Below the pieces are notes generated by a model, which saw only the letters and a list, made by a program, of their open reading frames with translations, was not told the origin of the DNA and did not search any database. The position numbers were made by a program, and so were the translations under genes. Below, one piece after another: positions 50,197-53,217 of a DNA stretch of 53,217 nt. The DNA comes from Streptococcus sp. oral taxon 058 str. F0407 (lineage in GTDB: Bacteria; Bacillota; Bacilli; Lactobacillales; Streptococcaceae). Within the stretch, counting starts at the first letter, position 1; every line of letters starts with the position of its first letter. The stretch spans positions 52,059 to 105,275 of the forward strand of contig NZ_JH378888.1 in the NCBI RefSeq assembly GCF_000235485.1. Reading direction: 5' to 3'.

Positions 50197-51306
50197 ATGA
50201 AGTACAAACGAATCGTCTTTAAGGTGGGGACCTCCTCCTTAACAAATGAAGACGGGAGTTTATCAAGAAGTAAAGTAAAGGCAATTACCCAACAATTAGC
50301 TATGTTGCATGAGGCCGGGCATGAGTTGATTTTGGTTTCATCTGGGGCAGTAGCGGCTGGCTTTGGAGCTTTGGGCTTTAAAAAACGTCCGACCAAGATT
50401 GCAGATAAGCAGGCCTCGGCCGCAGTAGGCCAAGGTTTGCTCCTAGAAGAATACACAACCAACCTCCTCATGCGCCAAATCGTCTCCGCGCAAATCTTGC
50501 TAACACAGGATGATTTTGTAGATAAACGTCGTTATAAGAACGCCCACCAGGCCTTGTCTGTATTGCTTCATCGTGGTGCCATTCCTATCATCAACGAGAA
50601 TGACAGTGTCGTTATTGATGAGCTCAAGGTTGGAGACAATGATACTCTGAGTGCTCAGGTAGCGGCTATGGTGCAGGCAGACCTTTTGGTTCTCTTGACA
50701 GATGTTGATGGTCTCTATACTGGCAATCCCAACTCAGATCCAAGAGCCAAACGACTTGAGAAAATCGAGACCATCAATCGTGAGATTATTGATATGGCTG
50801 GTGGAGCAGGTTCATCTAATGGGACCGGTGGGATGTTGACTAAGATTAAGGCGGCTACGATCGCGACGGAGTCGGGGGTGCCAGTCTATATCTGCTCGTC
50901 CATGAAATCAGATGCCTTGATTGAGGCAGCAGACGAGACCAAGGATGGATCCTTCTTTGTTGCGCAAGAGAAGGGCCTTCGTACTCAGAAACAATGGCTG
51001 GCTTTCTATGCTCAAAGTCAGGGAACGATTTGGGTAGATGGTGGAGCTGCAGAAGCCCTTTCAAAAAACGGAAAAAGTCTCCTTTTATCGGGTGTGGTAG
51101 AAGTGGAAGGAAACTTCTCTTATCATGATATTGTCACAGTAGCAGATAAAGAAACAGGTCAATCTCTTGGAAAGGGACGTGTCCAATTTGGTGTCTCAGC
51201 CCTAGAAGATATGCTCCGTTCTCAAAAAGCTAAGGGAGTCTTGATTCACCGTGATGACTGGATTTCCATCACTCCTGAAATCCAGCTACTCTTTACAGAA
51301 TTTTAG
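50197..51306 (+). CDS. proB: Glutamate 5-kinase
   Basis: ProB phosphorylates glutamate, the first step of proline synthesis, and is the feedback-controlled enzyme. The start at 50197, seven bases after GGAG, gives 369 residues, the usual length. The amino acid kinase domain has [20 protein letters not shown] and INENDSV, and a C-terminal PUA domain follows (~residue 280 on, [10 protein letters not shown]). An ATG seven codons upstream is nearly at the transcription start and is rejected. Confidence 0.95.
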   Translation: MKYKRIVFKVGTSSLTNEDGSLSRSKVKAITQQLAMLHEAGHELILVSSGAVAAGFGALGFKKRPTKIADKQASAAVGQGLLLEEYTTNLLMRQIVSAQILLTQDDFVDKRRYKNAHQALSVLLHRGAIPIINENDSVVIDELKVGDNDTLSAQVAAMVQADLLVLLTDVDGLYTGNPNSDPRAKRLEKIETINREIIDMAGGAGSSNGTGGMLTKIKAATIATESGVPVYICSSMKSDALIEAADETKDGSFFVAQEKGLRTQKQWLAFYAQSQGTIWVDGGAAEALSKNGKSLLLSGVVEVEGNFSYHDIVTVADKETGQSLGKGRVQFGVSALEDMLRSQKAKGVLIHRDDWISITPEIQLLFTEF

Positions 51307-51315
51307 AGGTGAACA

Positions 51316-52578
51316 ATGGTAAGGACACAAGAACAATTTGAACAAGTACAGGCTGTTAAAAAGTCAATTAATACTGCTAGTGAAACAGTGAAAAACCAAG
51401 CCTTGTTAGCTATGGCTGATCACTTATTGGCAGCTACTGAAGGCATTTTAGAGGCCAATGCCCTTGATATGGCGGCAGCCAAGGGGAAAACCTCAGATGT
51501 CATGCTGGATCGTCTTTATTTGGATGCAGAGCGTATAGAAGCGATGGCAACGGGTATTCGTGAAGTGGTTGCCTTACCAGATCCAATCGGTGAAGTTTTA
51601 GAAACAAGTCAACTTGAAAATGGTTTGGTTATCACAAAGAAACGTGTGGCTATGGGGGTCATCGGTATTATCTATGAAAGCCGTCCAAATGTAACGTCTG
51701 ACGCGGCTGCCTTGGCTCTCAAGAGTGGAAATGCGGTTGTTCTTCGTAGTGGTAAGGATGCCTATCAAACAGCCCATGCTATTGTCACAGCCTTAAAGAA
51801 GGGCTTGGAGACGACTACCATTCATCCTGATGTGATTCAACTAGTGGAAGATACCAGCCGAGAAAGTAGCTATGCCATGATGAAGGCAAAGGGCTATCTA
51901 GACCTTCTTATTCCTCGTGGAGGAGCTGGCTTGATCAATGCTGTGGTTGAAAATGCTATCGTACCTGTTATCGAGACAGGAACTGGGATTGTCCATGTCT
52001 ATGTGGACAAGGATGCCGATGAAGACAAGGCTCTGTCTATCATCAACAATGCTAAAACCAGTCGTCCTTCTGTCTGCAATGCTATGGAAGTTCTACTTGT
52101 TCATGAAGACAAGGCAGCAAGCTTCCTTCCTCGCTTGGAGCAAGTTCTGGTTGCAGATAGAAAAGAAGCTGGGTTGGAAGCGATTCAATTCCGCCTAGAT
52201 AGCAAAGCAAGTCAGTTTGTTTCAGGTCGATCAGCTGAGGCCCAAGACTTTGACACCGAGTTTTTAGACTATATCCTAGCGGTTAAGGTTGTGAGCAGTT
52301 TAGAAGAAGCGGTTGAGCATATTGAAGCCCACAGTACCCATCATTCGGACGCCATTGTGACAGAAAATGCTGAAGCTGCGGCTTACTTTACAAATCAAGT
52401 AGACTCTGCAGCGGTTTATGTCAATGCCTCAACTCGTTTCACCGATGGAGGCCAATTTGGTCTTGGGTGTGAAATGGGCATTTCTACTCAGAAACTGCAC
52501 GCGCGTGGGCCAATGGGCTTGAAAGAGTTGACCAGCTACAAGTATGTGGTTACTGGTGACGGACAGATAAGGGAGTAA
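51316..52578 (+). CDS. proA: Gamma-glutamyl phosphate reductase
   Basis: ProA reduces glutamyl-5-phosphate to glutamate semialdehyde. The 420-residue protein is an aldehyde-dehydrogenase-like enzyme with the catalytic cysteine in [13 protein letters not shown] and the signature [19 protein letters not shown] segment ([17 protein letters not shown]). It follows proB by nine bases, behind AGAGGTG. Confidence 0.96.
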   Translation: MVRTQEQFEQVQAVKKSINTASETVKNQALLAMADHLLAATEGILEANALDMAAAKGKTSDVMLDRLYLDAERIEAMATGIREVVALPDPIGEVLETSQLENGLVITKKRVAMGVIGIIYESRPNVTSDAAALALKSGNAVVLRSGKDAYQTAHAIVTALKKGLETTTIHPDVIQLVEDTSRESSYAMMKAKGYLDLLIPRGGAGLINAVVENAIVPVIETGTGIVHVYVDKDADEDKALSIINNAKTSRPSVCNAMEVLLVHEDKAASFLPRLEQVLVADRKEAGLEAIQFRLDSKASQFVSGRSAEAQDFDTEFLDYILAVKVVSSLEEAVEHIEAHSTHHSDAIVTENAEAAAYFTNQVDSAAVYVNASTRFTDGGQFGLGCEMGISTQKLHARGPMGLKELTSYKYVVTGDGQIRE

Positions 52579-52581
52579 GAG

Positions 52582-53217
52582 ATGAAAATTGGATTTATCG
52601 GTTTGGGAAATATGGGTGCTAGTTTGGCCAAGGCTGTCTTGCAGGCCAAGACGGATGAACAGATTCTCCTTGCCAATCGTAGTCAAGCAAAAGTAGATGC
52701 TTTCATCGCCAACTTCGGTGGTCAGGCTTCCAGCAATGAAGAAATATTTGCAGAAGCAGATGTGATTTTTCTAGGAGTAAAGCCAGCCCAGTTTTCTGAA
52801 CTGCTTGCTCAACACCAGACCGTTCTTGAAAAAAGAGATAGTCTTCTTTTGATTTCCATGGCAGCTGGACTGACCTTGGAAAAACTAGCTAGACTACTTC
52901 CAAGTCACCACCGAATCATTCGCATCATGCCCAATACTCCAGTGGCTATCGGGCAAGGAGTGATTAGTTATGCCATGTCAGCAAACTGTCGTGCTCAGGA
53001 CGGTGAACTCTTTTGTCAATTATTGGCCAAGGCTGGCCTCTTGGTTGAGCTGGGGGATGGCTTAATCGATGCGGCGACAGGTCTCGCAGGTTGTGGACCA
53101 GCTTTTGTCTATCTCTTTATCGAGGCTTTGGCAGATGCGGGTGTTCAGACAGGATTGCCACGAGAAACGGCCTTGAAAATGGCAACCCAAACAGTAATCG
53201 GCGCTGGACAAATGGTC
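52582..53217 (+). CDS. proC: Pyrroline-5-carboxylate reductase, 3'-truncated
   Basis: ProC makes proline from pyrroline-5-carboxylate. The window ends in codon 212 of a protein usually of about 265 residues. The dinucleotide fold opens MKIGFIGLGNMGASLAKAV, and the conserved MPNTPVAIGQGV and AGCGPAFVYLFIEALADAG follow. It starts three bases after the proA stop behind GGGAGTAAGAG. Confidence 0.96.
   Translation, partial: MKIGFIGLGNMGASLAKAVLQAKTDEQILLANRSQAKVDAFIANFGGQASSNEEIFAEADVIFLGVKPAQFSELLAQHQTVLEKRDSLLLISMAAGLTLEKLARLLPSHHRIIRIMPNTPVAIGQGVISYAMSANCRAQDGELFCQLLAKAGLLVELGDGLIDAATGLAGCGPAFVYLFIEALADAGVQTGLPRETALKMATQTVIGAGQMV

Overview
The window is chromosomal DNA of a low-GC Firmicute, almost certainly a mitis-group Streptococcus (mitis/oralis/infantis/pneumoniae relatives). 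The evidence is a 237-residue RsmG, a 299-residue HtpX, a 311-residue Pde2-type DHH protein, CppA, the order pyrR-pyrB-carA-carB, the order rpmE2-pde2-flavodoxin-chorismate mutase-crcB-crcB-rplS, and many extended -10 (TGnTATAAT) promoters. The blocks resemble what I remember of S. pneumoniae but are joined differently, and the choline-binding gene pce that I recall between rluD and proB in pneumococcus is absent.

Region 1 (1-14.3 kb, + strand): end of the fructose PTS gene fruA; DNA translocase ftsK with an apparently leaderless start; a small membrane protein on the other strand; cysteine desulfurase plus thiI (tRNA 4-thiouridine); an operon of two esterases and an ATP-grasp enzyme; a lactic-acid-bacterial aquaglyceroporin; cppA, a serine hydrolase, a DMT exporter and a CPBP protease. 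Region 2 (14.4-20.6 kb): uracil permease behind a PyrR attenuator, a 50-bp tandem repeat, rsmG, lemA-htpX, and an ABC-F ribosome-protection-type ATPase behind a leader that looks like a ribosome-controlled terminator/antiterminator switch with a three-codon leader ORF. Region 3 (20.7-28.2 kb): DUF177, nth, then the PyrR-attenuated pyrR-pyrB-carA-carB operon, with an unusual structured carA-carB spacer. Region 4 (28.3-33.3 kb): mntH, rpmE2, pde2, flavodoxin, chorismate mutase, two crcB genes, rplS and tRNA-Arg(CCT).

Region 5 (33.3-40.86 kb) is a degraded integrative element in the 3' end of tRNA-Arg(CCT), bounded by 10-bp copies of the tRNA end. It holds an integrase with stop codons, a strongly promoted structured small RNA, a DUF3800/zinc-ribbon pair, a repressor/ImmA-type peptidase pair, an operator region, a broken Cro-like gene, and a + strand row of small genes into which four opposite-strand genes are interleaved. 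Each of those four has its own TGnTATAAT promoter. This is the accessory part of the window.

Region 6 (40.9-53.2 kb) is core again: HAD and HD hydrolases, DUF1934, a DEAD-box helicase with an oxidoreductase, a DUF1275 membrane protein, rplU-prp-rpmA with a structured leader, a LysR regulator with lspA and rluD, and proB-proA-proC (proC runs off the end). Intergenic stretches over about 300 bases are 19871-20240 (ABC-F leader) and 36860-37161 (element control region); both are described. No CRISPR array, rRNA or complete insertion sequence was seen.
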